Notes under the pieces: generated by a model
The model's input: the letters and a program-made list of their open reading frames with translations, nothing else
Told to the model about the DNA's origin: nothing
The model's database searches: none
Shown here: piece by piece, positions 43,013-52,997 of the stretch
How positions within the stretch are numbered: position 1 is the first letter of the stretch
Layout: the number at the start of each line of letters is the position of its first letter
Program-made: the position numbers and the translations under genes
Assembly: GCA_022822725.1 (NCBI GenBank)
Contig: JAJEAN010000007.1
Location: forward strand, 1,685,045 to 1,749,044
Reading direction: 5' to 3'
From: Candidatus Latescibacterota bacterium
GTDB lineage: Bacteria; JAAXHH01
Length of the DNA: 64,000 nucleotides

Positions 43013-44428
43013 GTGACTCCAATTGACGTAATCGCATTTGCAAGAGACCAGGGCGCGGAAATGGTAGACTACCGGTTCATCGACGTACCGGGAACCTGGC
43101 AGCATTTCTCGGCGCCGATCGAGACGCTTGAAGAAGACACTTTCGAAGAAGGGGTCGGGTTCGACGGTTCGAGCGTGCGGGGTTTCCAGACCATCGACAA
43201 GAGCGACATGATTCTGATCCCCGATCCGCTGTCGGCCAAGATCGATCCCTTCATGGAGGCGAAAACGCTGATCCTGGTCTGCAACGTAAAGGATCCGGTG
43301 ACGCTTGAAATGTATACACGCGACCCGCGGTACGTCGCCCAGAAGGCCGAGGCCTACATGCAGTCCGTCGGCATCGCGGACACGGCCTACTTCGGCCCGG
43401 AAGCCGAGTTCTACATCTTCGACGACGTGCGGTTCGCCCAGAAGCCGAATGCCAGCTTCCACCGGATCGACGCCAGCGAGGGCTGGTGGAACACGGGACG
43501 CGCCGAGAGTCCGAACCTCGGCAACAAGATCCCCTACAAGCGCGGGTATTTCCCCGTGCCGCCGTCCGACACCCACCAGGACCTTCGCACGCGCATGGTG
43601 CTGACGCTCCGGAGCATGGGCATCGAGTCGGAAGTGCACCACCACGAGGTGGGCACGGCGGGGCAGGCCGAGATCGACATCCGCTTCAACACGCTGCTGC
43701 GCATGTCCGACGACCTGCTCATGTACAAGTACATCGTCAAGAACGTCGCCCGGCAGGCGGGCAAGACGGTGACCTTTATGCCGAAGCCGATCTTCGAAGA
43801 CAACGGTTCGGGCATGCACGTGCACCAGAGCCTCTGGAAGGAAGGCAAGAACCTCTTCTTCGAGGCGGGCACGTACGCCGACCTGAGCGACATGGCCCGG
43901 CACTACATCGGCGGCCTGCTCCATCACTGCGCCTCCGTGCTGGCCTTCGCCGCGCCGACGACGAACTCCTACCGGAGGCTCGTCCCGGGTTACGAAGCGC
44001 CGATCAACCTGATCTACTCGCAGCGCAACAGAAGCGCCTGCGTGCGGATCCCCATGTATTCGAAGAGCGAGAAGGCCAAGCGGATCGAGTTCCGCACGCC
44101 GGATCCGGGTGCCAATCCCTATCTGGCCTTCACGGCCATGATGATGGCCGGGCTGGACGGAATCGAGAACCGGATCGAGCCGCCGGAACCGATCGACCTC
44201 GACCTCTACGATCTCGAGCCGGAACAGGCCGCGGAAGTGGCCCACACGCCGCAGGACCTCGGCGAGGCGCTGGACGCCCTGGAAGACGATCACGACTACC
44301 TCCTCAAGGGCGACGTGTTCACGCCGGACCTGGTCGAGACCTACCTCGATTACAAGCGGGAGAACGAGCTGGACCAGATTCGCCTGCGTCCGCACCCGTG
44401 GGAGTTCGGTCTCTACTACGATATCTAG
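43013..44428 (+). CDS. glnA: Glutamine synthetase type I
   Basis: 471 aa from a GTG preceded by AGGGAGGAGC. GSI hallmarks: [34 protein letters not shown] (active-site His/ATP loop), [11 protein letters not shown], and the adenylylation region [12 protein letters not shown] with the modifiable Tyr. Length and the Tyr indicate the GSI-beta type regulated by adenylylation, in keeping with the GlnE-like gene that follows. It condenses ammonia and glutamate. A strong terminator follows. Confidence 0.97.
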   Translation: MTPIDVIAFARDQGAEMVDYRFIDVPGTWQHFSAPIETLEEDTFEEGVGFDGSSVRGFQTIDKSDMILIPDPLSAKIDPFMEAKTLILVCNVKDPVTLEMYTRDPRYVAQKAEAYMQSVGIADTAYFGPEAEFYIFDDVRFAQKPNASFHRIDASEGWWNTGRAESPNLGNKIPYKRGYFPVPPSDTHQDLRTRMVLTLRSMGIESEVHHHEVGTAGQAEIDIRFNTLLRMSDDLLMYKYIVKNVARQAGKTVTFMPKPIFEDNGSGMHVHQSLWKEGKNLFFEAGTYADLSDMARHYIGGLLHHCASVLAFAAPTTNSYRRLVPGYEAPINLIYSQRNRSACVRIPMYSKSEKAKRIEFRTPDPGANPYLAFTAMMMAGLDGIENRIEPPEPIDLDLYDLEPEQAAEVAHTPQDLGEALDALEDDHDYLLKGDVFTPDLVETYLDYKRENELDQIRLRPHPWEFGLYYDI

Positions 44429-44461
44429 TTCAGATCGCAGGGCTGTAGCGTTTCATCGTAA

Positions 44462-44502
44462 CGCGCGCCTCCTCCGTTTCGACGCGGGGAGGCGCGGTCT
44501 TT
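44462..44502 (+). terminator. Intrinsic terminator of glnA
   Basis: Arms CGCGCCTCC (44462-44470) and GGAGGCGCG (44486-44494) are followed by TCTTTTT. It separates glnA from the GlnE-like gene. Just beyond, a 17-bp sequence (GGCGGACCAGGCCAGGG) occurs twice, at 44505 and 44572. Confidence 0.85.
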
Positions 44503-44633
44503 TTGAGGCGGACCAGGCCAGGGCTCCTGATGGACGCCGCCATGGGATTCGCCGGACGCCGCCGTTGGAATGTGGCGGACCAGGCCAGGGGAACTCGGCC
44601 GACCTCACCCTTGAACAACGACAGGCCACGACC

Positions 44634-46205
44634 ATGACGACCTTCACCATTGACCGCGTTGACCTTTCCTCGCCGTTACCGGCCGCGGTGTCCGACCACC
44701 TGCGCGGTTCCGGATTCGAGCAACCGGAAGACGCCTGGCGCATGCTGGGACAGATCGATGCTCGGCTGACCCCGACGGGCGCCCCGGAGCACCTCATTCC
44801 GGCCCTGGCGGAGGCGGCGGGAAGCTCCCTTCAACCGGACCGGGCCCTCATCAGCCTGCACACGCTCCTGACGCGAAGCGGCGACGAAGAGATCCCGGCC
44901 CTGCTGGATCTCCTGGCCGTGCCGTCGGCGTCCCGGGATGCGCTGCTCACGATCCTGTCGGCCAGCCCGTATCTCACCACGACGCTCGTCCAGGACGTGG
45001 GATTCCTGCTCGAGACCTTCGCGGGCGATGCATGGCGCACGCTCCAGCCGGAGGAGGAACTGGACGCTCAACTGGCGGACATGCTCGACGGCGCGTCAAC
45101 GCCGGACGAGGCCATGAAACCCCTGCGCACGTTCAAGCAGCAGGCCTACCTGCGCATCGCCGTGTGCGACCTGATGCGGCAGTCCGGTACGCCGGCGGTC
45201 CTGGAACGGCTCACGGATGTGGCCGACCTCTGCCTTCAGGCGGCCCACGACGTCTGCGGCCGTAAACTGCAGGCGCGTCACGGGCGGCCCATGCTCGAAG
45301 GATCGAAACCGAGCGGCTTCGCCGTCATCGGCATGGGGAAACTCGGCGGCCGGGACCTGAACTTCAGCTCGGACATCGATCTGCTTTACGTCTATGACGC
45401 TACGGACGGCCGCACCGAGAAGGACGGGACCTCCACCTACGAGTACTACCCCAAGCTCGCCCGGGCCATTACCGACCTCATCAGCCGGCTCACCCCGGAC
45501 GGCCAGGTGTTCCGCGTCGATCTTCGCCTTCGCCCGGAGGGACGGGCCGGCGACATCGCCAACTCGATCGAAGGCTACCGCTGGCACTACGAGATCCAGG
45601 GGCAGGCCTGGCAGCGCCAGGCGCTGCTGAAGGCCCGGTGTTCGGCGGGGAGCAGCGAGGTCGGCGGCCGGTTCCTCGACACGATCGAACCTTTCGTGTT
45701 CTACCCCGCCCTCGACCAGCCGCTGATCCTGGAAGATATCAACCACATGCGGGAACGCATCGCGAAGGCGTTGATCGAACGGGGCAGCGGCGACTACCAC
45801 GTCAAGCTGGGGAAAGGCGGCATCCGGGAGATCGAATTCATCGCCCAGGGGTTCCAACTGGTGTATGCCGGCGCCCAGGGTTGGCCCTGGGAACGGAGCA
45901 CACGCAGGATGCTGGCCGATCTAGCGGAAAAGGGGTACCTGTCCGATGAGGAGGCGTCCGACCTGGACGAAGCCTATCTCTTCCTGCGGGACCTGGAGAA
46001 CCGCATCCAGATGACCTCGGGCCACCAGACCCACGAGATTCCCCGGGAACACGCCGCACAGGCCGTCCTGGCCGGCATGATGGGGCTGTCCGGACCGACC
46101 CTCGACGAACGGGAGGCCGGCCCCGGCCGAATGCTGGAAGCCTACGGGAAACACACCGCCCGCGTGCACCAGGTCTACGACCGGGTCTTCCATTCGGCGA
46201 TGTGA
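44634..46205 (+). CDS. glnE: Half-length glutamine synthetase adenylyltransferase/deadenylylase homologue
   Basis: 523 aa from the ATG at 44634 (an upstream start at 44565 adds 23 unlikely residues). One nucleotidyltransferase domain: GMGKLGGRDLNFSSDIDLL with the D-x-D metal pair, DLRLRPEGRAG, AWQRQALLKAR, GGIREIEFIAQGFQL; then a helical domain, LENRIQMTSGHQTHEIP. This is the layout of one half of GlnE, closest by motif to the N-terminal deadenylylase half; bifunctional GlnE is about 950 aa. The second half is not downstream, where a terminator and convergent RND genes follow. It presumably modifies the GS encoded just upstream, perhaps with a second half elsewhere. Confidence 0.85.
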   Translation: MTTFTIDRVDLSSPLPAAVSDHLRGSGFEQPEDAWRMLGQIDARLTPTGAPEHLIPALAEAAGSSLQPDRALISLHTLLTRSGDEEIPALLDLLAVPSASRDALLTILSASPYLTTTLVQDVGFLLETFAGDAWRTLQPEEELDAQLADMLDGASTPDEAMKPLRTFKQQAYLRIAVCDLMRQSGTPAVLERLTDVADLCLQAAHDVCGRKLQARHGRPMLEGSKPSGFAVIGMGKLGGRDLNFSSDIDLLYVYDATDGRTEKDGTSTYEYYPKLARAITDLISRLTPDGQVFRVDLRLRPEGRAGDIANSIEGYRWHYEIQGQAWQRQALLKARCSAGSSEVGGRFLDTIEPFVFYPALDQPLILEDINHMRERIAKALIERGSGDYHVKLGKGGIREIEFIAQGFQLVYAGAQGWPWERSTRRMLADLAEKGYLSDEEASDLDEAYLFLRDLENRIQMTSGHQTHEIPREHAAQAVLAGMMGLSGPTLDEREAGPGRMLEAYGKHTARVHQVYDRVFHSAM

Positions 46206-46327
46206 CGGTACGCGGATCGTCTTCATGCGCTGCAGCGAGATCGCCTGGCCCCTGGCCAGACCAGCGCGGCTCGTGGGCGGCTCGTGACAAACAGCGCACT
46301 TTAAGCGTAATTTCGAAGTGTACATAG

Positions 46328-46376
46328 AAAACGCCCGGCCCTGGTTTCAACGATTCCAGGTCCGGGCGTTTTTCTT
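46328..46376. terminator. Strong bidirectional intrinsic terminator
   Basis: AAAACGCCCGG-CCTGG pairs with CCAGG-CCGGGCGTTTTT around the loop TTTCAACGATT. An A-run before and a T-run after allow use from both sides, which suits the convergent glnE-like gene (plus) and RND genes (minus). The rest of the gap (to 46511) has duplicated CTGCGCGCTAC motifs but no gene. Confidence 0.88.
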
Positions 46377-46511
46377 TTAAGTGCTCGTCTCCTGACCGGG
46401 CACCGCTATTTCAGACTGCACTCGCGCAGCAGTACTAATGTACCCGCGCGGCTGCGCGCTACCGCACTCACAACTGCGCTCAGACTGTGTCTGCGCGCTA
46501 CCTCCTCAAGC

Positions 46512-49500
46512 TTACGCCCAGGCCCGCTTCACGCTCGAGGTGACCCAGTTGCTCAGGTCTTCGAAGATGGTGTAGACCGTCGGCAGCAGGATGAGCGTCA
46601 GGATGCCGGACGTGGTCAGGCCGCCCACCAGGGCCAGGCTGACCGGGCCCCACTGGTTGGCGCCGCGGTCTTCCACCGGACCGAAGAACTCGGGGAAGAG
46701 GAGGGGGGCCACCATGGGCAGCAGGCCAAAGATGGTCGTCAGCGACGTCATCAGGATCGGCCGCAGCCGGTGCCGGCCGCCGCGGAGAAGAGCCTCGGTG
46801 CGCGTCATGCCTTCTTTGCGCAAATGGTTCACGTGGTCGATGAGCACGATGGCGTTATTCACCGCCAGCCCCGCCAGCACGATGATGCCCAGGTAAGAGT
46901 TCGTGTTCAGCGTCGTCCCCGACAGGTAGAACACGATAAAGGCGCCCACCAGTCCGCAGAGCACCGACAACAGGATCGTGAAGGGCTGGATGAAGGACTC
47001 CGATATGGCCGCCATGATCAGGTAGATGAGGATCACGGACAGCATGATGGCGAAGAGGAACTCGCTCTGGGATTCCCGCATCATGTTGAAGTTGCGCCCC
47101 ATGTTCCAGGAGTAGCCGGGAGGCAGTTCCATCTGCTCCATCATCTCCGTCACCTGTGTGTTGACCCTGCGGGAGCCGGTCCCCGTGATGTTGCCGCCCA
47201 CTTCCACCTGGGATTCCCGGTCCTCCCGCCGGATGGAGTCGGGGCCCTTCTGTCGCGTGAAACTGGCCAGGTTCGCCATGGGAATCATGCCGCCTTCCGC
47301 CCGGTCGAAGGTCATGTTCTGCAGCTTGGCCATGCTGGCCCGGTCCTCTTCCTCGAGGTGCAGCAGGATGTCTACCTCCCGGTCGTCGGCCTTGAACTTC
47401 CCCCTGGCGCGGCTGCTCAGCGCCGCCTGGACCGTCCGCGCCGCCTGGCGCGGCGATATGCCATAGGTCTGGGCCATGGCCCGGTCGACCTGCACCTGGA
47501 TCTCCTCGTCCCCCCGTTCCAAGCTGGTGTCCACGTCCTTCAACCCAGGGATGACCTCCATGCGGGTACGGATTTCCTCGGCGATGTTGGAAAGTACCGC
47601 CATGTTGTCACCGCGGAGTTCGACGTCCACGCCCGACTGCCCACCACCATAGCGGCGCATCCGGCCGGGCCTCCACCGCACGCCGGCGATCTCGGGCAGC
47701 GCACTGGTGATCCGGGACTGAAGCTGGGTGGCGGACTCCTGCCGATCTTCGGGCGGTGTCAGCACGATACGGAGATTGGCCCGGCGCAGGCTGCCGTAGG
47801 ATGAAATGGACTCGATGTGGAAATCGTCCTTGCGGTCCAGCAGAAGATCCTCCACATCCGTGAATACCGCCTTGACGTCCTCGATGCTGTAACTGCCCGG
47901 CAGATCGGCGGCTATGTTTATATCCCGCGTAGGCGCCCGGGGCTGGAACTCCGTCTCGATGTTCTGGTACAGCCAGTAGCTGCCGTAGAGAATCGCGGCG
48001 AACGAGGCTACCGTGACGAACCGGTGCTTCAGGTTCCAGGCCAGTACCTTCGAATAGAGTTCGGAAAGCCGCGCGAAGAACGACGAGGGCTTGCCCAGTG
48101 GCCGGGCGAACAGCCTGGATGAGACCAGCGGTATGAGCGTCAGCGCGATGAACACGGCCGCCACCATGACGATGCAGAAGGTGACGACGAAGTCCTTCAT
48201 GAAAAGCATGACCCGGCTGCCGCCGCCCAGGAAAACCAGGGGCATGAATACGCACAGGGTCGTGGCCGTGGCCGCGATGATGGCCATGGTTACCTCGCGG
48301 GTGCCCACGACGGCCGCGATCCGCGCCGGGAGGTTGCCCTCCTGGCGGTGCCGGTAAATACTTTCGAGCACCACGACGGCCGCGTCCACGAGCATGCCCA
48401 CCGCCAGCATCAGGCCCATGAGCGAAATCAGGTTGATGGAGACCGTGGACCCGGCGCCCTGGCGCAGCAGGTACATGAAGGTAAAGGTGCAGATGATCGA
48501 AATGGGGATCGCCAGGCTGATGATCAGGGTGCTTCGGACGTTCCGCAGGAAGAGGAACAGCACGATGACGGCCAGCATGCCGCCCAGCAACCCGGTGTTA
48601 CGCAGGTCCGACAGCCGGTCCGTGATACTCTGGGACTGGTCGAAGAAGACCCGCGTCTCCAGGTCCTCGAACCGGGGCTGGCCCATGAGTTCATCCAGTA
48701 CGGACTGGGTGCGCTGCGCCACGTCCACGATGTTGGCCGTGGACGTCTTGTACACCTGGATGGTGACCGCATCCACCCCGTTCAGCCGCTGGAAATTGTC
48801 GTCCTCCGGATAGTCGAACTTCACCTCCGCCACGTCGCGCAGCGAGAGGTTCGTGCCCGGTATGGGCAGGTTCGCCACCTCGTCGGCGGCCCGGTACTCG
48901 TTCACGGAACGGACCGAGTACTTCTTTCCGCCCTCGGTGACGGTTCCCGCCGTCAGGGTGACGTTGTTCTGCACCAGGGTCTGGCTGAGATTGAACAGAT
49001 CGAGGTTGTGGGACTGCAGCTTCTCGTTGTCCACGTGCACGAGCAGCTGCTTCTCGACCATCCCGCTGATCTCCACGTTCGCCACGCCTTCCACGCGCTG
49101 GATCCGAGGCTGGATGACCTTTGTGACGATGTTGTAGAATTCTGCTGGATCCCCGCTCCATGCGACGCTGAAGTTGTAGATCGGCATGTCGTTGGGGTTC
49201 CAGCGCCGGATGCGGATACGTTCCACATCTTCGGGCAGATCACCCCGGACCTGGTCGATCCGGTCACGGACCTCCATGGCCGCCATGTTCATGTCCGTCC
49301 CGGTCTCGAACTCGATGCGGACCCGCGCGTTGTCGTCGGCGGAATTGGACTCCATGCTCTTCATGTTGCTCAGCGTGCCGAAGGCGTCCTCCAGCGGCCG
49401 CGTGATCAGCCGTTCCACTTCTTCGGGCGACGAGGAGGGGTACGGCACGTTGACGCTCAGGGACGGGAAGGACATGTCCGGCAGGAACATCAGCGGCAGT

Positions 49501-49592
49501 TTGGTATAGGAAATCACACCCAGGGTGACGACACTGACGATGATCATGATCGTCGTCACCGGTCGGTTTACGGAAAACTCGGCTATGCTCAT
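46512..49592 (-). CDS. RND efflux permease (HAE1/AcrB-like), second of a pair
   Basis: 1026 aa with the AcrB layout: TM1, large periplasmic loop, TM2-6, second loop, TM7-12. The opening FSVNRPVTTIMIIV, proton-relay region GMLVDAAVVVLES in TM4 (one Asp, next position Ala) and TM10-11 segment NTNSYLGIIVLAGLAVNNAI are visible. It is coupled by a 4-bp overlap to a second RND permease gene and shares one membrane-fusion protein. Paired permeases recall MdtBC, where a heterotrimer forms. No outer-membrane TolC is in the window. Substrate unknown. Confidence 0.93.
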   Translation of the reverse strand: MSIAEFSVNRPVTTIMIIVSVVTLGVISYTKLPLMFLPDMSFPSLSVNVPYPSSSPEEVERLITRPLEDAFGTLSNMKSMESNSADDNARVRIEFETGTDMNMAAMEVRDRIDQVRGDLPEDVERIRIRRWNPNDMPIYNFSVAWSGDPAEFYNIVTKVIQPRIQRVEGVANVEISGMVEKQLLVHVDNEKLQSHNLDLFNLSQTLVQNNVTLTAGTVTEGGKKYSVRSVNEYRAADEVANLPIPGTNLSLRDVAEVKFDYPEDDNFQRLNGVDAVTIQVYKTSTANIVDVAQRTQSVLDELMGQPRFEDLETRVFFDQSQSITDRLSDLRNTGLLGGMLAVIVLFLFLRNVRSTLIISLAIPISIICTFTFMYLLRQGAGSTVSINLISLMGLMLAVGMLVDAAVVVLESIYRHRQEGNLPARIAAVVGTREVTMAIIAATATTLCVFMPLVFLGGGSRVMLFMKDFVVTFCIVMVAAVFIALTLIPLVSSRLFARPLGKPSSFFARLSELYSKVLAWNLKHRFVTVASFAAILYGSYWLYQNIETEFQPRAPTRDINIAADLPGSYSIEDVKAVFTDVEDLLLDRKDDFHIESISSYGSLRRANLRIVLTPPEDRQESATQLQSRITSALPEIAGVRWRPGRMRRYGGGQSGVDVELRGDNMAVLSNIAEEIRTRMEVIPGLKDVDTSLERGDEEIQVQVDRAMAQTYGISPRQAARTVQAALSSRARGKFKADDREVDILLHLEEEDRASMAKLQNMTFDRAEGGMIPMANLASFTRQKGPDSIRREDRESQVEVGGNITGTGSRRVNTQVTEMMEQMELPPGYSWNMGRNFNMMRESQSEFLFAIMLSVILIYLIMAAISESFIQPFTILLSVLCGLVGAFIVFYLSGTTLNTNSYLGIIVLAGLAVNNAIVLIDHVNHLRKEGMTRTEALLRGGRHRLRPILMTSLTTIFGLLPMVAPLLFPEFFGPVEDRGANQWGPVSLALVGGLTTSGILTLILLPTVYTIFEDLSNWVTSSVKRAWA

Positions 49593-52500
49593 GCTTCTAC
49601 CACCTCCCGGGACACAGGTCGCCCGATTGTTCTTATAAAAAGTCCGTGTACCCTGGCCACGGCCGACTCGATCGTCATGTAGATGAGCGGCACGAGGACC
49701 AGGGTTACCAGCGTACCGGCGATCAGGCCGCCAATCACGGTGATGGCCATGGGCGCGCGCAACTCGGCGCCTTCACCCACGCCGATGGCCATGGGCAGCA
49801 GGCCGAGGACCGTGGTCGCCGTCGTCATCATGATGGGCCACAGGCGCGTCTGCGCCGCTTCGACGATGGCCTCCTGCAGTTCCGTGCCCCTGCGTCGCAA
49901 CTGGTTAATGTAGTCCACCAGTACGATGGCGTTGTTTACCACGATCCCGGTGAGCATGATCACCCCGATCAGCACGACGACGCTGATCGTCTGGCCCGTG
50001 AGCACCAGCGTCGCGACGACGCCGATGATCGAAAAGGGGAAAGTGAACATGATCACGAAGGGATGGAGCAGCGATTCGAACTGGGACGCCATGACCAGGT
50101 AGACGAGAAAGATCGAGAGCAGTATGGCGAACTGCAGGCTCGCGAAGGCCACCTGCATTTCCTCGTTCTGCCCCTTGATGCCCACGACGAAATCGAGCGG
50201 CAGCATGAAGCCGTCTATGATCCCCTGGATGTCTTCGGCCGCGTCACCAAGAGAGCGGCCCGACAGACCCGCGGAGACGATGGCCACGCGCTGCTGGTTG
50301 ACCCTGCGGATCTCGCTCGGGCCCTGGGCGACGCGGACTTCCGCCACGGCCGCCAGCGGCACGGGCACCGTGCCCTCGGGGTTCACCACCAGCCGACGTA
50401 TGGCGTCCAGGCTCAGCCGGGTCTCGTCCTCCGCCCACACGCGGATGTCGATCTTCCGGTCGCGGCGGGTAAGCTCCGTGGCCACGTTGCCCTGGACCTT
50501 GTTCTGCACGATCTGGGTGACCGTGCCCAGGTTGAGCCCCAGGTTGGCGAGCTTCCGGCGGTCGAAGAGGATCTGCACTTCCGGATTCCCGCCCTCCATG
50601 CTGGCTTTCACGTCGGTCAGACCGGGTACCGTGGACATCTCCAACGCGAGTTCCTCGGAAACCTCCGTGAGCCGGGTCAGGTTGTACCCGCTGACTTCCA
50701 CCTCCACCGGGTTTTTGAAGCTGAAGAGCGCCGGACGGGCAAACTCGGGCGCCTCGATGCCCGGAATAGGCGCGAAGCTGTCCCGCAGGCGGTTCATGAC
50801 GTCCTCTTCCTCGGCGCCGCGAAAGCCGGGTGCCAGCCGGATGTGCAACTGCCCGATGTTCTCCCGCTCCTCGCCAGCATTGCCGCCGGATTGGCCCATG
50901 GTTCCCGCCAGCACGTACACCGTGCTTACTTCAGGGTATTCCCGGGCGATCTCCGACATGCGATTCAACGCGTCCTCGGTAACAGGCAGCGGCGTGCCCA
51001 CCGGTAACTTCACGTTGACGAAGAACTCGCCCTGGCTCATCTGGGGGATCAGTTCGATGCCGATCGTGGGGACGACATAGAGGGAACCCCCCAGCAGGAC
51101 GGCCCCGGTGAACAGTGTAAGGACGCGGTGGTTCAGCGCCCAGCGGAGGAAGGGCGGGTAGGCCCGGCGGACGACCGGGAAGATCCGGTCGAACAGCCAG
51201 CCCACGGGCCAGAGTACGACGCGCACCAGACCCCAGGCCGAGTAGAGCGCCCACCTGACGACGTAAAATACGCCTGTTACGATGTATCCCAGCCCACGGG
51301 AGAATGCGGTCCAGACGGTCCCGATCACGGACCGGACCTTGCCCAGCGCCGTATCCGGATCCTGCGCGGTACCGGCGTCCTCGTCGTCCGCGTATGTTTC
51401 CCGGTCGCGGTGCAGGATCGACGATATGACCGGGATCAGGGTGACGGCCACCAGGGTCGCCACGATGAGCGAAAAGGTGACGGCCAGCGCCAGGTCCCGG
51501 AACAACTGCCCGGCGATGCCCTCCACGAAGACGATGGGCACGAAGACGCACACCGTGGTCAGCGTCGCGGCCACGACGGCCTGTCCGACTTCCGACGCGC
51601 CGAGGCGGACCCGCTCGGAAACGGGCTGGTCCCCGCCCCGCCTTCGATGTCGGTCTATCCCCTCAAGCACCACGATGGAGTTGTCCACCAGCATGCCGAC
51701 CCCCAGGGCCAGGCCGCCGAGGGACATGATGTTCAACGAGACGTCGAAGGCGTAGAGGAAGAAAAAGGTGGTGACCACCGAGATCGGGATGGAAACCCCG
51801 ATGATGAGACTGCTCGAACTGCGAAGGAACAGGTACAGGACCAGGATGGCGAGGATACCGCCGTACATGGCCGTCTTGAGTACCTCGTCCACCGACTGCT
51901 GGATGAAGATCGACTGGTCGAAGACCACCTCGAGGTTCACGCCCGCGGTGAGTCCCGCCATGGTCTCCCGCACCGAATCCAGCCGGTCCTTGACCACCCC
52001 GCCCACCTGGATCGTATTGGTCCCGGCTTCCTTGTAAATGGCGATCTCAATGCTCTCCCGGCCATTGATCCCCGCCGACAGCTTGCGTTCCTTGTGACTC
52101 TTCGTAACCGTGGCGACGTCGGACAGCAGGATGGGTACCGTGTTGACCTGCCCGACGATGATGTCGCCGATCTCGTCCACGGCCTGGAACTCGTTCAGGA
52201 TGCGCACCAGGTATTCCGTCTCGCCGTCCTTGATGGTGCCGCCCGCGAGATTGACGTTCTCCTGTTCGAGCCGGGTGGCCACCTGGGTGATGGGTATGCC
52301 GAGGCTGGCCAGCCTGGACTCGTCCAGCTCCACGTGGATTTCCTCTTCCAGGCCGCCGCTGATCCTGACGGCGGCGACGCCTTCGAGAGACTCCAGCTCG
52401 CGCTTGATCTCCTCTTCCGCCATGATGCGGAGGGCGGTAAGGCTTTCATTGCCGGAGAGGGCAATGCGCAGGATGGGGTCGAGGCTCGGGTCGAACCGGA

Positions 52501-52879
52501 GCAGTATGGGTTTCGCCGCCGCCTGGGGCAGGTTGAGCAGGTCGATCTTCTCCCGCACGTTCAGACTGGCGAAATCCATGTTGGTGCCCCACTCGAACTC
52601 CAGGATGACGTCGGAACGCTCGGGACGGGAAATGGAGCTGACGCGCACCACGCCGGTCACCACGCCCACCGCTTCCTCGATGGGCTCGGAGATGAGGTTC
52701 TCGATCTCGTTCGGCGCGGCGCCGACGTACTCGGTGCGCACCGTCAGGGTCGGGTACGTGATGTCCGGAAGAAGATTGATGGGCAGCCGCGAGAAGGCGA
52801 TAGAGCCGAAGAGCAGCATCGCCGTCATCAGCATGATAATCGTGACGGGCCTGCCGATGGAGAAACCGATGATTTTCAT
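49589..52879 (-). CDS. RND efflux permease (HAE1/AcrB-like), first of a pair, with cytoplasmic-side insert
   Basis: 1096 aa, the same family as its partner, with FSIGRPVTIIMLMTAM, GMLVDNSIVVLEGIDRH (TM4 Asp), and VVVLIGVIMLTGIVVNNAIV. Between TM6 and TM7 it carries an extra stretch of about 70 residues (YADDEDAGTAQDPDTALGK, then hydrophobic YIVTGVFYVVRWALY and VLWPVGWLFDRIF), which is not usual and could add one or two reentrant or TM segments. The gene follows the membrane-fusion protein gene and is translationally coupled to the second permease. Confidence 0.93.
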   Translation of the reverse strand: MKIIGFSIGRPVTIIMLMTAMLLFGSIAFSRLPINLLPDITYPTLTVRTEYVGAAPNEIENLISEPIEEAVGVVTGVVRVSSISRPERSDVILEFEWGTNMDFASLNVREKIDLLNLPQAAAKPILLRFDPSLDPILRIALSGNESLTALRIMAEEEIKRELESLEGVAAVRISGGLEEEIHVELDESRLASLGIPITQVATRLEQENVNLAGGTIKDGETEYLVRILNEFQAVDEIGDIIVGQVNTVPILLSDVATVTKSHKERKLSAGINGRESIEIAIYKEAGTNTIQVGGVVKDRLDSVRETMAGLTAGVNLEVVFDQSIFIQQSVDEVLKTAMYGGILAILVLYLFLRSSSSLIIGVSIPISVVTTFFFLYAFDVSLNIMSLGGLALGVGMLVDNSIVVLEGIDRHRRRGGDQPVSERVRLGASEVGQAVVAATLTTVCVFVPIVFVEGIAGQLFRDLALAVTFSLIVATLVAVTLIPVISSILHRDRETYADDEDAGTAQDPDTALGKVRSVIGTVWTAFSRGLGYIVTGVFYVVRWALYSAWGLVRVVLWPVGWLFDRIFPVVRRAYPPFLRWALNHRVLTLFTGAVLLGGSLYVVPTIGIELIPQMSQGEFFVNVKLPVGTPLPVTEDALNRMSEIAREYPEVSTVYVLAGTMGQSGGNAGEERENIGQLHIRLAPGFRGAEEEDVMNRLRDSFAPIPGIEAPEFARPALFSFKNPVEVEVSGYNLTRLTEVSEELALEMSTVPGLTDVKASMEGGNPEVQILFDRRKLANLGLNLGTVTQIVQNKVQGNVATELTRRDRKIDIRVWAEDETRLSLDAIRRLVVNPEGTVPVPLAAVAEVRVAQGPSEIRRVNQQRVAIVSAGLSGRSLGDAAEDIQGIIDGFMLPLDFVVGIKGQNEEMQVAFASLQFAILLSIFLVYLVMASQFESLLHPFVIMFTFPFSIIGVVATLVLTGQTISVVVLIGVIMLTGIVVNNAIVLVDYINQLRRRGTELQEAIVEAAQTRLWPIMMTTATTVLGLLPMAIGVGEGAELRAPMAITVIGGLIAGTLVTLVLVPLIYMTIESAVARVHGLFIRTIGRPVSREVVEA

Positions 52880-52997
52880 GAATCCCTTACCGTGTTGCGT
52901 TCCGAGTTTCGGGCTAGGAGGTTACCAAATTGTGTTCAGTGATCATCCAACGCCAAACACCACTCCCACGAATGGGCAAGTTGGTCTCGCGTCCATG

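Noticed and set aside
42992-44395. 467-codon frame antisense to glnA
   Set aside because: Mirror frame produced by GC-rich codons of a highly conserved gene; no domain signature.
48348-49682. 444-codon plus-strand frame over the RND permease gene
   Set aside because: Very His/Val/Arg-rich, no motif, fully inside a conserved permease gene.
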